DNA of 64,000 bases from Henckelia pumila (lineage: Eukaryota > Streptophyta > Magnoliopsida > Lamiales > Gesneriaceae). Under the pieces are notes generated by a model. It was not told the origin of the DNA, searched no databases, and saw only the letters and a program-made list of their open reading frames with translations. Numbering within the stretch: position 1 is the first letter of the stretch; each line of letters starts with the position of its first letter. The stretch is from assembly GCF_033568475.1 (NCBI RefSeq), contig NC_133121.1:27325374-27389373 (forward strand), given 5' to 3'. Of this stretch, positions 1 through 12,023 are shown piece by piece. The position numbers and the translations under genes are program-made.

Positions 1-2137
1 GTTCATCGAGAATTTTGCACAGTTGGCCAGGTTTTTGACACAGCTTACACGAAAATATTTTGCCTTCATATGGTCATCGGATTGTGAGGAGTCATTTCAC
101 GAGTTGCGTAGACGTCTTACTACTGCACCTCTGCTAGCTCTACCTTCTGGGTCGGGAGTTTATGTTGTCTACACTGATGCCTCTGGTCAGGGGTTAGGAT
201 GTGTTCTGACACAGCATGGACATGTTATTGTCTATGCTTCTAGGCAGTTGAAGACGCATGAGAATAATTATCCAGTACATGATCTCGAGTTAGCCGCCAT
301 TGTATTTGCACTCAAGATTTGGAGGCATTATCTTTATGGCGAGAAATTTGGGATATTCTCGATCACAAGAGTCTGAAATATTTATTCACTCAGGCGGAGT
401 TGAATATGCGACAGAGACGCTGGATGGATCTTTTGAAGGATTATGATTGTGAAATCAAATATCATACAGGTTCTGCTAATCTTACTGTTGATGCCTTGAG
501 TAGGTAGGTGAGACTTTCTGAATTTCAGACTAGTGAAATATCTCATATGGTTCAGGAGTGCTGTTCACTGAGTTTTACACTCAAGCACAGGAAAGGAAGA
601 AATGGAATTTGTTTGTATATTATTTTATCTGATCCGACATTGTATTCTCGGATTAGAGACGCTCAGATATCTGATGTTAAGACTCAGCGTTTGGCACGTC
701 TAGCCAATGGAGTTAATACATCTGGAATCCATTATAAGTCAGATGGTTTACTATGCTTATCGAATCGGGTGGTTGTACCTGATGTTGCGGAGCTCAAGAA
801 TGATATTATTTCTCAAGCTCACAGGAGTCGATTGTCAGTTCATCTTGGAAGCATGAAAATGTATAAGGACTTGCGAACTAGATTCTGGTGGAAAGGGATG
901 AAGCGGAGTGTATATCAGTTTGTTTCGAGATGTTTGGTTTTTCAACAGGTCAAGGCTGAACACCGACGACCAGGTGGATTACTACAGAATCTTTAGATCC
1001 CGAATGGAAGTGGGAGCACGTGACTATGGATTTTTTCACCCACTTACCTATGAATTCACGTCAGTGTGATGCTATCTGGGTCATTGTTGACCGTTTGACG
1101 AAATTAGCACATTTCATTTCTTACAACCGGGAATATTCTTATGATTGCATGGCACGCCTATACATCCAGGAGATAGTGCGATTGCATGGGATTCCAGTTA
1201 GCATAGTTAGTGATAGAGACCCGCGATTTACCTCACGTTTCTGGGGTAGTTTTCAATAGGCGTTGGGTACCACTTTGAGTTTAAGTACTGCATATCATTT
1301 GGAGACTAACGGACAGCCGAAACGAACGATTCGTACATTGGAGGATATGCTACATTCTTCTGTTATGGATTTTGGTTTGTCTTGGCAGGATCAGTTACCT
1401 TTGATTGAATTTGACTACAATAACAGTTATCATTGGAGTATTGATATGTCACCTTTCGAGGCATTGTATGGTTGACGATGTCGTACTCCGTTATTCTGGG
1501 ATGAGATAGGAGAACGACAAGTCGAGGGTCCTGAGTTGGTGTAGCAGATTGTAGACAAGGTAGATTTGATCAAGCGAAGGATCAAAGCTGCTCAATATAG
1601 ACAAGCCAGTTATGCTAATATTCATCGCAGGCCACTTCAGTTTGAGCCTGGTGAATATGTGTTTTTGCGAGTATCATCTCTCAAGAAGGTGATGAGATTC
1701 TAATGAAAGACAAGTTGTCACCTCGTTTCATTGGGAATTTATAGATACTGGAGAAGATTGGAGATGTTGCTTATCGTTTGGCGTTACCGCCATATCTTTC
1801 CAGTATACATGATGTCTTCCTTATGTTGTTACTTCGACAGTACATAGATGATGAATCTCATGTTATTCAGCCTACTGATGTTCAGCTAGAGCCAGATATG
1901 TCATATGTTGAACGTCCACTCCGTATCCTAGGCCGAAAGGAGAAAGTTCTTTGGAACAAGACTATACCACTTGTGATGGTACAGTGGCAGCGCCGAGGCG
2001 TTGAAGAAGCAACTTGGGAAACCGAGAGTCGTATGCGAGCGGAATATCCTGAGTTATTTGATTTGTACTTTTTATTTCTATGTAAAGATGTAATTACAGT
2101 TGTTGTAATAAAACATAATTTTGTTGTTTCATTATGA
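1..2137 (+). pseudogene. Element Z: 3' part of a decayed Ty3/gypsy pol (RNase H, integrase, chromodomain-like tail)
   Basis: The window opens at the RT/RNase H junction of a Del/Tekay-like chromovirus polyprotein. RNase H with a YTDAS-type active-site motif spans about 100-500. The integrase HHCC finger lies near 790-960 and the DDE core near 1020-1480. A C-terminal chromodomain-like tail (EEATWE, then PELF) lies near 1960-2070. Frames shift at about 350, 1000 and 1700. In-frame stops include 505-507, 1257-1259, about 1473 and about 1543. Comparison with elements A and G shows most are CAG or CGA codons turned into TAG or TGA. Gag, protease and most of RT lie outside the window to the left. 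The element is dead, and element A has inserted into its 3' LTR. Confidence 0.9.
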
Positions 2138-2154
2138 TTACTGCTTTAGATTTT

Positions 2155-2188
2155 ATTTCGCGGACGAAATATCTAAAGGTGGGGAGAA
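2155..2188 (+). promoter_or_regulatory. Element Z pre-PPT palindrome and polypurine tract
   Basis: The imperfect palindrome ATTTCGCGGACGAAAT (2155-2170) is followed by purine-rich AGGTGGGGAGAA (2177-2188), directly before the LTR start TGTAGTAA. This is the standard site for plus-strand priming. The same palindrome-plus-PPT arrangement recurs in A, B, C and G, and in mutated form in F. Confidence 0.85.
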
Positions 2189-2247
2189 TGTAGTAAACCG
2201 TATCTCGATTTAAGTAATTACATGTTAAATCAAGGATTTAAAGGTGT
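2189..2247 (+). repeat. Element Z 3' LTR, first part
   Basis: The LTR of Z begins TGTAGTAAACCG directly after the PPT. After 59 bp it is broken by insertion of element A. The last five bases, GGTGT (2243-2247), are repeated at 12019-12023 on the far side of A, which marks the target-site duplication. Confidence 0.88.
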
Positions 2248-3714
2248 TGTAGTAACCCGTATCCTATTTTAAGTTAATTAAATATTAATCATGATTAAGG
2301 GTTACTAAATAAATGATCAAGGGATTAAATGAGACGAAAAATAATTGAATTATGTGTTAAAAATATGTACTCAGAAATATCGGTTTACAGACGATATTAA
2401 ATTACATAATTGATTTTGATAGCACACATGACTTTAAATAATTTTAATGGGTCAAGTTTAAATCCCGAATAAATATCAGAGTACACACAGTTAGACACGT
2501 GTACACGGTTTCGTTGAGATATACATGTATATATCTATACATGTACGCCACGTCACATCATCATCTTTGTTTCTTCTTCAATCAACCGACCACCTTTTCT
2601 CTCTCCTCCACCGACATCTTCTTGACGCCGTAACTCCGCCAAAGGTTACCAAAACTCGAAAGTAAATATACCATTGAACTCCTCGCGACGAGATCTTTCC
2701 ATTGAAACCCATATCGCCTATTTTTAGAGAGATCCGACAAAATCAAATTTTCGACAGCCGCCTCTTTCTCGCCGTCGTTCGGTTGTATCCGGTCGTCGAA
2801 ACGTGAAATTGAATATACGATTGGAATCGTCTAGATGAGAGCTAGCTATTGGTACTAATTTTGTGAGCTTTCGAGCACCGCCACAGAAACCCAAAGTTTC
2901 GACCGCCTCCTTCGCCGCCCCGTTTCGCCGGAAACATGAAATTGATTGAGGCGTTTTGTTCCTTATGTCGTAAGCTTCGTTTTGATATAAATATTTTGCA
3001 AAAATACCCAACTTCGATGACGACTGATTTTCCGGCCGCCGCCACTGTCACCGCCGCGTCGCCACCGCCACTGCTGGACATCAGTGTTGAGTTTGTTTAA
3101 CTGTTGGGCTTGTTTCGCAACTTTGATATAAATTGGAACACATCAACGGGCTAATTACGGACGAAGGTATGGTCCGGGAATCCTATTAAGAAATAGGAGT
3201 ATCTGCTAGCTTAGTTAAGGCTTGTAGATAATAATTAGTGATACAATAAATATTTGATTGTAGGCTTGAAATCTAGGTCCTGACGTAGACTCGAACTATT
3301 ACGTAGAAGGTACGTAAATATTGACTGAGATAGCCAGCGAGTATGTATGTTTATATGTTGCATTTCTACGTGACATGATGTATGTTTTACTGTTTTTATA
3401 TTCATATGTCATGTGCACATACACGTTGAGCCTATTTTCTTTGATATAGCCATGATAGTAGGGCCGCTCAGCTCTACACCGGTATATGGTCTAGCACTAG
3501 TAGTGTAGCAGAGATGGATACGTCTGGCTACTACGGTGTTTTAGACGAGTGTGGTTGTACCCAGAGGTTGATCCGCGAGGTTTCGGCACTCATTTAGGCG
3601 CCTAGTTTGATCATGATTTGATGGATTACCCGATGTCCAGTCATCATATGCATGCGTCATATTTATATGTTTACTCATGTTTACGTACTGGGCATTAATC
3701 GCTCACGTAGTTGG

Positions 3715-5219
3715 TGTAGTGGCCCAACCCGGATCCACTATCTAATCATAGTTATAGTAAAAGCGCACGCAATAAAAGCTTAAAGCGTAAAGTGCGGATA
3801 ATTAAAATACAACGAATCCAATCGGCAGAATACAACCGACGCTATCACAAGTGTATAAATACTGTTATACAACCAAATCGAAGGTTCAGGGTAATTAAAT
3901 CCCTACCCTCTCGCACTCCCCAAAGGTCAATCCTGCTGAGAGCCGCCTGGACCGTCCAGCCTCAAACCTGCCCCGTCACAAGGTACACAATACCCAAACA
4001 CAGGGGCGTGAGCTAGAACGCTCAATACGAAGCAATGATATAAATACAAATATGCGCACACAGATGATTTAAAACTCAAGTGAAAACACTTGCTCATGGA
4101 GCCGAGAATATACAGTACCGGCTAGAGAGCTACTCCGCGGGGTACTCGTATAGTCCATATCAGGGCTGAGCCAACCTCATCCTGAACCGAATCCAAAACA
4201 GGATACAAGCCTCATATGGAAACTGTCATACCTGACTCGAGTCCAAAATGAGATCATTGTTCCCTATGGAGACTGTCAATGACTCACATCTCTCCGGATG
4301 CAGTCACACGTAAAATCATGTATGTGCTAAGACGGTAAAACATGCTAAAACATGATAAAACATATAGCACATACTCATGCAACATATAAGCAAATATATC
4401 TTGCCGGCTATCTCGGTCAGTACTTACGTACCCCTAACACTGCTGGTCAAACCTAGCTCCACTGACCTAGACTCCAAGCCTACTAGTCCAGTCTACTGCT
4501 ACTACAATGCAAATATCCATGCATCAACAATTAAGCTCTAAAAGCCTTAATTAAGCTATTGCATACTCCTAAATATTTTTAGGATGCCAAATCTATACCT
4601 GCGTCCGTCGTTAGCCCTTTGCTGACGATAGCCTCAAAACTAGGCCAAAGCTCCGCGATGACGTCTAGATCACTAAGCCACTTCCGGATTCCCCGTAGGA
4701 CGCCTAGATCTCCCTAGATCTGAGTTAGAAGGCTTAGGAATCAGAGAGAAGAGAGGGAATTGGTGTGAGAAATGAGAATCTCGAACCCTATATTTATAAG
4801 CGACGTTCGGAACCTCCGAACCCGGTTCGGAACGTCCGATCACGATCGGAACTTCCGATCGCCCCTTTGGAGCTTCCGATCGCCCGATATTACGTCAGCC
4901 ATGATGTCACCTTGCTGACGTAATTGATGACGTGTACACTGAGTCCGATCGGAGCTTCCGATCTTGCCGACGGAGCTTCCGATCTCGATCGGAGCCTCCG
5001 ATCCTGGCACGGAGCTTCCGATCCACTTCGGATCGTCCGAACTTCCTCTTCGGACCGTCCGATCCTGCTGAACCAATTCAACTAATTCGAGTGCTTTGAA
5101 TCCATTTCTGAAGTCCGTTATCCCAACAGGAACTTACTTAATCATGTTTTACTTAATCTAAACATGATCACGTGATTAATTACTCATTTAATCACTAATC
5201 AGAAATGCGGGTTACTACA
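3715..5219 (-). mobile_element. Solo LTR S1, reverse orientation, inside the 5' LTR of A
   Basis: A 1505-bp segment that, read on the minus strand, starts TGTAGTAACCCG and ends GGGCCACTACA. It is flanked by GTTGG on both sides (3710-3714 and 5220-5224). The uninterrupted sequence in the 3' LTR of A (near 11686-11700) has GTTGG once, which confirms a clean insertion. There are no internal coding sequences, so it is a solo LTR left by LTR-LTR recombination. It contains a palindrome array (about 4800-5065), a TATA box (4791-4798, minus) and the conserved GACGGACGCAG/GTAT block near 4603-4620. Confidence 0.92.
4800..5065 (-). repeat. Palindrome array in the U3 of S1
   Basis: About ten imperfect copies of a GATCGGAAGCTCCGATC-like palindrome (variants with TTCCGATC, ACTTCCGATC or GTCCGAAC) lie immediately upstream of the minus-strand TATA box at 4791-4798. 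TGACG/CGTCA cores at about 4892-4932 sit inside the array. The same arrangement is found in G, F, E and Z. Confidence 0.85.
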
Positions 5220-5553
5220 GTTGGTATTATCTTGGACAACCCAATCGACGGGACAGGTTCTAGGTCGGACAGAGCGGGAGGTTCAAGGCAGGACTAGAGG
5301 GCAGGAGTGGTTTTGGAGTATATTATACAGCAGGAGTTGATATAGTTGTATAATAATATATTTTAGTTTTTATTGTATATATTTCGATATGGTTGTATCA
5401 CTACAGATTTTGGTTTTAGTACCGGTTGTTTTTTGCTGGTTTATGTATATTATGGGCTATGTTTCCGTAAGTTTTACTCTGATAATTAAGTATTTTACTT
5501 AAGTTGATTGCATGCTTGTTAGTAGGTGACTCAAAGCAGGGTCACTACATTTT

Positions 5554-5565
5554 TGGTATCAGAGC
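5554..5565 (+). promoter_or_regulatory. Element A primer binding site (initiator Met tRNA)
   Basis: TGGTATCAGAGC lies 4 bases after the end of the 5' LTR. It is complementary to the 3' end of plant initiator methionine tRNA, the usual minus-strand primer for these elements. Confidence 0.92.
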
Positions 5566-5641
5566 ATGCTTAATCTTTGGGAATGTAGTCTTGATATTTA
5601 AATGCGAATTTGGGATTTAATGTGCATTATTCTTTTCAGAT

Positions 5642-8600
5642 ATGGCCGGAAGAGGTGATGAAAGTCATGGTAGTGTTGGCCAAGGAGGAGATATTCATCA
5701 TCATCATCACCACGAGGGTAGACGACGTTATACTATTAATAAGTTTATGCAGGTTGGGCCGAAACCCTTGGTGGGAGGTGAAAACCCTGAGGTTGCAGAG
5801 AATTGGCTGACTAGGATTGAAAGTACTTTCCGAGCATTTTCTTGTACTGAGGAGCAGAAGATGGAAGTACTGGAATTTGTATTGGAAGAACGAGCACGGA
5901 AGTGGTGGGACGCAAAATCTGCTCAGGCACGTACAGAGAGAGGTAGAGTGACATGGGAAGATTTCCTCCAGGAGTTTCGGAAATTATATTTTCCTCCAGT
6001 TGTTCGTCAGGCAAGATCTATGGAGTTGTTGTCACTGAAACAAGGGTCGATGACTATCGACGAGTACTAGTATCGGTTCTTAGATCTATTACCGTATTGT
6101 CCTTACATCAATGCCAGTGATGAGTCTAAATATGATCTGTTCTTACAAGGGCTTAATCAGGAGATATATGCTTAAGTGGTGATATGTGATAATCCAACAT
6201 CTTATGAAACTCTAGTTAACCGTTGTCGATTAGTGGAGAACAGTATCAGACGTGCGAAGGTACTGATGCCTTCTCAGCCCAGTGGATCACTTGGACCCAG
6301 AGCTCAATCATTCAAGAAATCAGGTTCGTCTTCTACTTCTACTTCTTCTTCTTCAGGATCTCGAGGATTCTTCCGCTTTGGGAAAAAGAAGAAGGAAGTC
6401 CGTTGTGATCATTGCGGTAATGACCATCGTACAGGAGAATGTCGGAGAGCATCAGGTGCTTGTTTCATCTGCGGTGAGCAGGGTCATTTTTGGAGAGATT
6501 GTCCTAATCGGACTGGAGCTGCTAGTGGATCTTGATCTCAGACTGTTGGATCTCAGGCATCAGTTCATCCACGTCAACCTTCATCACCATCATGTTTTTC
6601 TACCGTACGCCCACGAGCTCAAGGACACGTGTTTGCTCTTACTCAGGAGCAGGCTACAGCGGAGAGTGATCGCATATTGGTAGGTACCTTTCTGTTATGT
6701 GGTATTCCTGCACTTGTCTTAATTGATACTGACGCATCGCATTCTTTTATTTCTAGCCGGTTTGTTAAGAGCCATATATTACCTTATGTATCATTAGACC
6801 TGGATTTAGTTGTAACTACTCCGTTGGAGCATGAGGTAGTAACTAAGCGTCTAGTGATGGGATGCCTTCTGGAGTTTGAGGGTCATGTGTTGTCTGCCAA
6901 TCTGATGATTCTAGCTATGGCAGATTTTGATTGTATTTTAGGGATTGATATGCTGACATTGTATCATGCTACCGTGGATTGTTATCAACGCTTGGTACAG
7001 TTTCATCCGGATGAGGGTGATAGCTGGTACTTCTATGGTGAGGGAGCGCGACCTCCGATGCCACTCGTGTCGGCTCTGAAGGCCTGTCATGCCTTAGGGT
7101 CAGGTGGTGAGGGCTACCTCATCTATGCAGTTGATTTGTCCATAAGTAGTCAGGGTATTGGTGATTTGTCAGTGGTCAGCGAGTTCCCTGATGTTTTTTC
7201 TGATGAGATTCCTGGTTTTCCTCCAATTAGAGATGTGGAATTTGGCATTGATCTAGTGCCAGGAACAACGCCTATATCCCGAGCACCCTATCGTTTGGCT
7301 CCATCAGAGATGAAGGAATTGAAACAGCAGTTGCAGGATCTGCTAGATAAAGGATATATTCGCCCGAGTGTTTCTCCGTGGGGAGCACCTGTATTGTTTG
7401 TCAAGAAGAAAGATGGATCGATGCGGTTGTGTATTGATTACAGGAAGTTGAACCATGTCACCATCAAGAACAAGTACTCGTTACCACGAATTGATGATTT
7501 GTTTGATCAGTTGCAGGGTACTTCTATTTATTCGAAAATTGATTTGAGATCGGGATATCACCAGATGAGGGTAAGAGACTCGGATATTTCTAAGACTGCT
7601 TTCCGAACCAGGTACGGACATTATGAATTCCTTGTGATTCCATTTGGATTGACTAATGCACCTGCAGTCTTTATGGACTTGATGAATAGAGTATTTCGAG
7701 ATTATCTGGATAAATTTGTCATCGTTTTCATCAACGATATTCTGGTTTATTCTCATGATAGAGATGAGCACGCACAACATCTGAGAATTGTATTGTAGAT
7801 GCTACGGGATAAGCAGCTATATGCTAAGTTGAGCAAATGTGAGTTCTGGATTGACCGGGTCGTATTTCTTGGTCATGTTATATCCAAGGAAGGAATATCT
7901 GTGGATCCGAGTAAGGTTGAGGCAGTGCTGAACTGGTCTCGTCCGACGACGGTGGCTGAGATTCATAGTTTTCTGGGTCTAGCTGGTTATTACCGTCGGT
8001 TCATCGAGAATTTTTCACAGTTAGCCAAACCTTTAACACAACTTACCCGGAAAGATATTTCTTTTAAGTGGTCCTCAGAGTGTGAGAAATCATTTCGAGA
8101 GTTGCGTAGACGGACTACTGCACCTGTGTTAGCTTTACCATCTGGATCGGGAGGTTATGTTGTGTATACGGATGCCTCTAGTCAAGGGTTAGGATGTGTA
8201 CTAACACAACATGGACATGTGATAGCTTATGCATCTCGACAGTTGAAGACGCACGAAGTGAATTATCCAGTACATGATCTCGAGTTGGCTGCGATTATAT
8301 TTGCTCTCAAGATTTGGAGGCATTATCTGTATGGCGAGAAGTTTGAGATACTTACGGATCACAAGAGTCTGAAATATTTGTTCACTCAGGCGGAGTTGAA
8401 CATGAGACAGAGACGTTGGATGGACTTATTGAAGGACTATGACTGCAAGATTAAGTATCATCCAGGTTCTGCTAATCTTACAGCTGATGCCCTGAGTCGG
8501 CAGGTAAGACTTTCTGTACTTCAGACTAATGATTTATCTCATATGATTCAGGAATGTTATTCTCTTGGTTTCACGCTCAAACACAAGAAAGGAAGGAGTG

Positions 8601-10102
8601 GAATTCGTTTGTATACGGTTCTGTCTGAGCCAGCATTGTACTCTAGGATCAGAGATACTCAGATTTCTGATGTTAAGACCCAACGATTGGCACGTCTAGC
8701 CAATGAAGTTAATACATCTGGATTTCATTACCAATCTGATGGTTTATTGTGCTTATCTAATCGAGTGTTTGTTCCTGATGATGCAGAGCTAAGAAATGAT
8801 ATTCTTTCTCAAGCGCACAGAAGTCGATTGACAGTTCATCCTGGAAGTATGAAGATGTATAGGGATTTGCGATCTAGATTCTGGTGGAAGGGAATGAAGC
8901 GAAGTGTATATCAGTTCGTCTCTAAATGCCTTGTATGTCAGCAAGTCAAGGCAGAACATCAACGACCAGGTGGTTTATTACAGAATTTAGAGGTTCCCGA
9001 GTGGAAGTGGGAGCATGTGACTATGGATTTTGTTACCCACTTGCCCATGACCTCACGTCAGTGTGATGCTATCTGGGTCGTCGTGGATCGTTTGACGAAA
9101 TCTGCACATTTCATTCCTTACAATAGAGAGTATTCATATGATCGCATGACACGTTTATATATCTAGGAGATAGTGCGATTACATGGCATTCCATTGAGTA
9201 TAGTCAGTGACAGGGATCCACGTTTTACCTCACGATTTTAGGGTAGTTTTCAACAGGCATTGGGTACCACCCTAAGTTTGAGTATTTTGTATCATCCGAA
9301 GACTGATGGACAGTCAGAACGAATGATACGGACACTCGAAGATATGCTGAGAGCATCTGTTATGGATTTTGGCTTGTCATGGCAGGATCAGTTACCTTTG
9401 GTAGAATTTGCCTACAATAATAGTTATCATCACAGTATTGACATGACACCCTTTGAGGCACTGTATGGGCGACGATGTCGTACTCCATTATTCTGGGATG
9501 AGGTAGGAGAACGACAAGTCGAGGGGCCAGAGTTGATACAACAGGTTGCAGACAAGATAGATTTGATCAAGCGGAGAATCAAAGCTGCCCAGGATAGACA
9601 GGCAAGTTATGCTAATGTTCATCGTAGGCCATTGCAGTTCGAGCCTGGTGAGCATGTGTTTCTTCGAGTATCACCTTTCAGGAAGGTAATGCGGTTTGGA
9701 TTGAAAGGAAAGTTATCACCTCGGTATATTGGACCATTTGAGATATTGGAAAAGATTGGAGATGTTGCTTATCGGTTGGCTTTACCACCATATCTATCTA
9801 GTATCCATAATGTCTTTCACGTGTCATTGCTTCGGCAATATATCGCTGATGAGTCGCATGTGATACATCCGACTGACGTGCAGCTTGAACCTGATCTGTC
9901 ATATGTGGAAAGACCACTTCGAATCCTTGACAGGAAAGAGAAATTAATCCGGAACAAGACTATACCATTAGTCATGGTTCAATGGCAACGCAGAGGCGTA
10001 GAAGAAGCGACTTGGGAGCTCGAGAGTCATATGCGAGCGGAACATCCTGAGTTGTTTGATGTATATTCCACTGATATGTATTGTATGTATAGTATCTGTT
10101 GA
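5642..10102 (+). pseudogene. Element A gag-pol, single frame with six stop codons
   Basis: One uninterrupted reading frame of 1487 codons with no frameshift. It encodes gag with a Retrotrans_gag-like domain, two zinc knuckles (CDHC then CFICGEQGHFWRDC, about 6410-6495), aspartic protease (about 6690-6990), RT (about 7290-7800), RNase H (about 8130-8500), integrase (about 8800-9500) and a chromodomain-like tail (EEATWE, ending after 10030). Stops lie at 6068-6070, 6173-6175, 6533-6535, 7796-7798, 9164-9166 and 9239-9241. The protease motif is DTDAS instead of DTGAS, and the RT box reads FIND instead of FIDD. Decay by base substitutions only suggests mutation of methylated cytosines rather than indels. 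The gag start ATG directly follows a TTCTTTTCAG splice-acceptor-like sequence. Confidence 0.93.
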
Positions 10103-10176
10103 ATATACGTTTGGCATGTACAGTACTTGTGATGAATAAACTTGCATGTTTAATTCCTTGATTGTTACCCATACTA

Positions 10177-10212
10177 AAATTTCGAGGACGAAATTTCTTA
10201 AGTTGGGGAGAA
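10177..10212 (+). promoter_or_regulatory. Element A pre-PPT palindrome and polypurine tract
   Basis: The palindrome AAATTTCGAGGACGAAATTT (10177-10196) is followed by AAGTTGGGGAGAA, which abuts the 3' LTR start at 10213. Confidence 0.88.
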
Positions 10213-12018
10213 TGTAGTAACCCGTATCCTATTTTAAGTTAATTAAATATTAATCGTGATTAAGGGTTACTAAATAAATTATCAAGGGATTAAATGAGAC
10301 GAAAAATAATTGAATTGTGTGTTAAAAATATGCATTCAAAAATATCGGTTTACAGACGATATTAAATTACATATTTGATTTTGATAGCACACATGACTTG
10401 AAATAATTTTAATCGGGTCAAGTTTGAATCCCGAATAAATATCAGAGTACACATAGTTAGACATGTGTACACGGTTTAATTGAGATATACATGTATATAT
10501 CTATACCTGTACGCCACGTCACATTATCATTTTCGTTTCTTCTTCAATCAACCGACCACCTTTTCTCTCTCCTCCACCGACATCTTCTTGCCGCCGTAAC
10601 TCCGCCGAAGGTTACCGAAACTCGAAAGTAAATATACCATTGGACTCCTCGCGACGAGATCTTTCCATTGAAACCCATATCGCCTATTTTTAGAGAGATC
10701 CGGCGAAATCAAATTTCTGACAGCCGCCTCTTTCTCGTCGTCGTTCGGTTGTCTCCGGTCGTCGAAACGTGAAATTGAATATACGATTGGAATCATCTCG
10801 ATGAGAGCTAGCTATTGGTACTAATTTTGTGAGCTTTCGAGCACCGCCACAGAAACCCAAAGTTTCGACAGCCGCCTTCGCCGCCCCGTTTCGCCGCCGT
10901 AAGTCGCCGGAAACTTGAAATTGATTGAGGCGCTTTGTTCCTTATGTCGTAAGCTTCGTTTTGATATAAATATTTTGCAGAAATACCCAACTCCGACGAC
11001 GACTGATTTTCCGGCCGCCACCACTGTCACCGCCGTCGTGCCGCCGCCACTGCCGGACATCAGTGTTGAGTTTGTTTAATTGTTGGGCTTGTTTCGCAAC
11101 TTTGATATAAATTGAAACACATCAACGGGCTAATTATGGACGAAGGTATGGTCCGAGAATCCTATTAAGAAATAGGAGTATCTGCTAGCTTAGTTAAGGC
11201 TTGTAGATAATAATTAGTGATACAATAAATATTTGATTGTAGGCTTGAAATCTAGGTCCTGACGTAGACTCGAACTATTACGTAGAAGGTACGTAAATAT
11301 TGACTGAGATAGCCAGCGAGTATGCATGTTTATATGTTGCATTTCTACGTGACATGATGTATGTTTTACTGATTTTATATTCATATGTCATGTGCACATA
11401 CACATTGAGCCTATTTTCTTTGATATAGCCATGATAGTAGGGCCGCTCAGCTCTACACCGGTATATGGTCTAGCACTAGTAGTGTAGCGGAGACGGATAC
11501 GTCTGGCTACTACGGTGTTTTAGACGAGTGTGGCTGTACCCAGAGGTTGATCCGCGAGGTTTCGGCACTCATTTAAGCGCCTAGTCTGAGCATGATTTGA
11601 TGGATTACCCGATGTCCAGTCATCATATGCATGCATCATATTTATATGTTTACTCATGTTTACGTACTGGGCATTAATCGCTCACGTTGTTGGTATTATC
11701 TTGGACAACCCATTCGACGGGACAGGTTCCAGGTCGGACAGAGCGGGAGGTTCGAGGCAGGACTAGAGGGCAGGAGCGGTTTTGGAGTATATTATACAGA
11801 AGGAGTTGATATAGATGTATAATAATATATTTTAGTTTTTATTGTATATATTTTGATATGGTTGTATCACTACAGATTTGGGTTTTAGTACCGGTTGTTT
11901 TCTGCTGGCTTATGTATATTATGGGTTATGTTTTCGTAATTTTTACTCTGATAATTAAGTATTTTACTTAAGTTGATTGCATGCTTGTTAGTAGGTGACT
12001 CAAAGTAGGGTCACTACA
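10213..12018 (+). repeat. Element A 3' LTR
   Basis: An uninterrupted 1806-bp LTR, TGTAGTAACCCG to GGTCACTACA, colinear with the interrupted 5' LTR. It gives the ancestral sequence at the S1 insertion site. It is flanked on the right by GGTGT (12019-12023). Confidence 0.93.
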
Positions 12019-12023
12019 GGTGT

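Larger units (their letters stand above)
2248..5549 (+). repeat. Element A 5' LTR, split by solo LTR S1
   Basis: The LTR occupies 2248-3714 and 5225-5549; the intervening S1 and its target duplication are foreign. It starts TGTAGTAACCC and ends GGTCACTACA just before the PBS. It carries the family block GGGCTAATTACGGACGAAGG at about 3148-3167, followed by a GTATGG splice-donor-like sequence. A TA-rich core-promoter-like stretch lies near 2515-2550. Unlike Z, S1, E, F and G, this LTR has no array of GATCGGAA palindromes in its U3. Confidence 0.9.
2248..12018 (+). mobile_element. Element A: full-length Ty3/gypsy LTR retrotransposon, Del/Tekay-like
   Basis: A complete element bounded by LTRs that start TGTAGTAACCC and end GGTCACTACA, with 5-bp TSD GGTGT (2243-2247 and 12019-12023). 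In order: 5' LTR (2248-5549, interrupted by solo LTR S1), PBS, one gag-pol frame, palindrome/PPT, and 3' LTR (10213-12018). Removing S1 gives LTRs of about 1.79 and 1.81 kb. They differ by several percent in the stretches compared, so A is clearly older than G. The coding region has six stops and is not autonomous. Confidence 0.93.

Noticed and set aside
2724-3081. Gly/Ala-rich reverse-strand frames, repeated at 10808-11060
   Set aside because: They lie in the two LTRs of element A over CG-rich repeats and differ between copies by frame-breaking changes.
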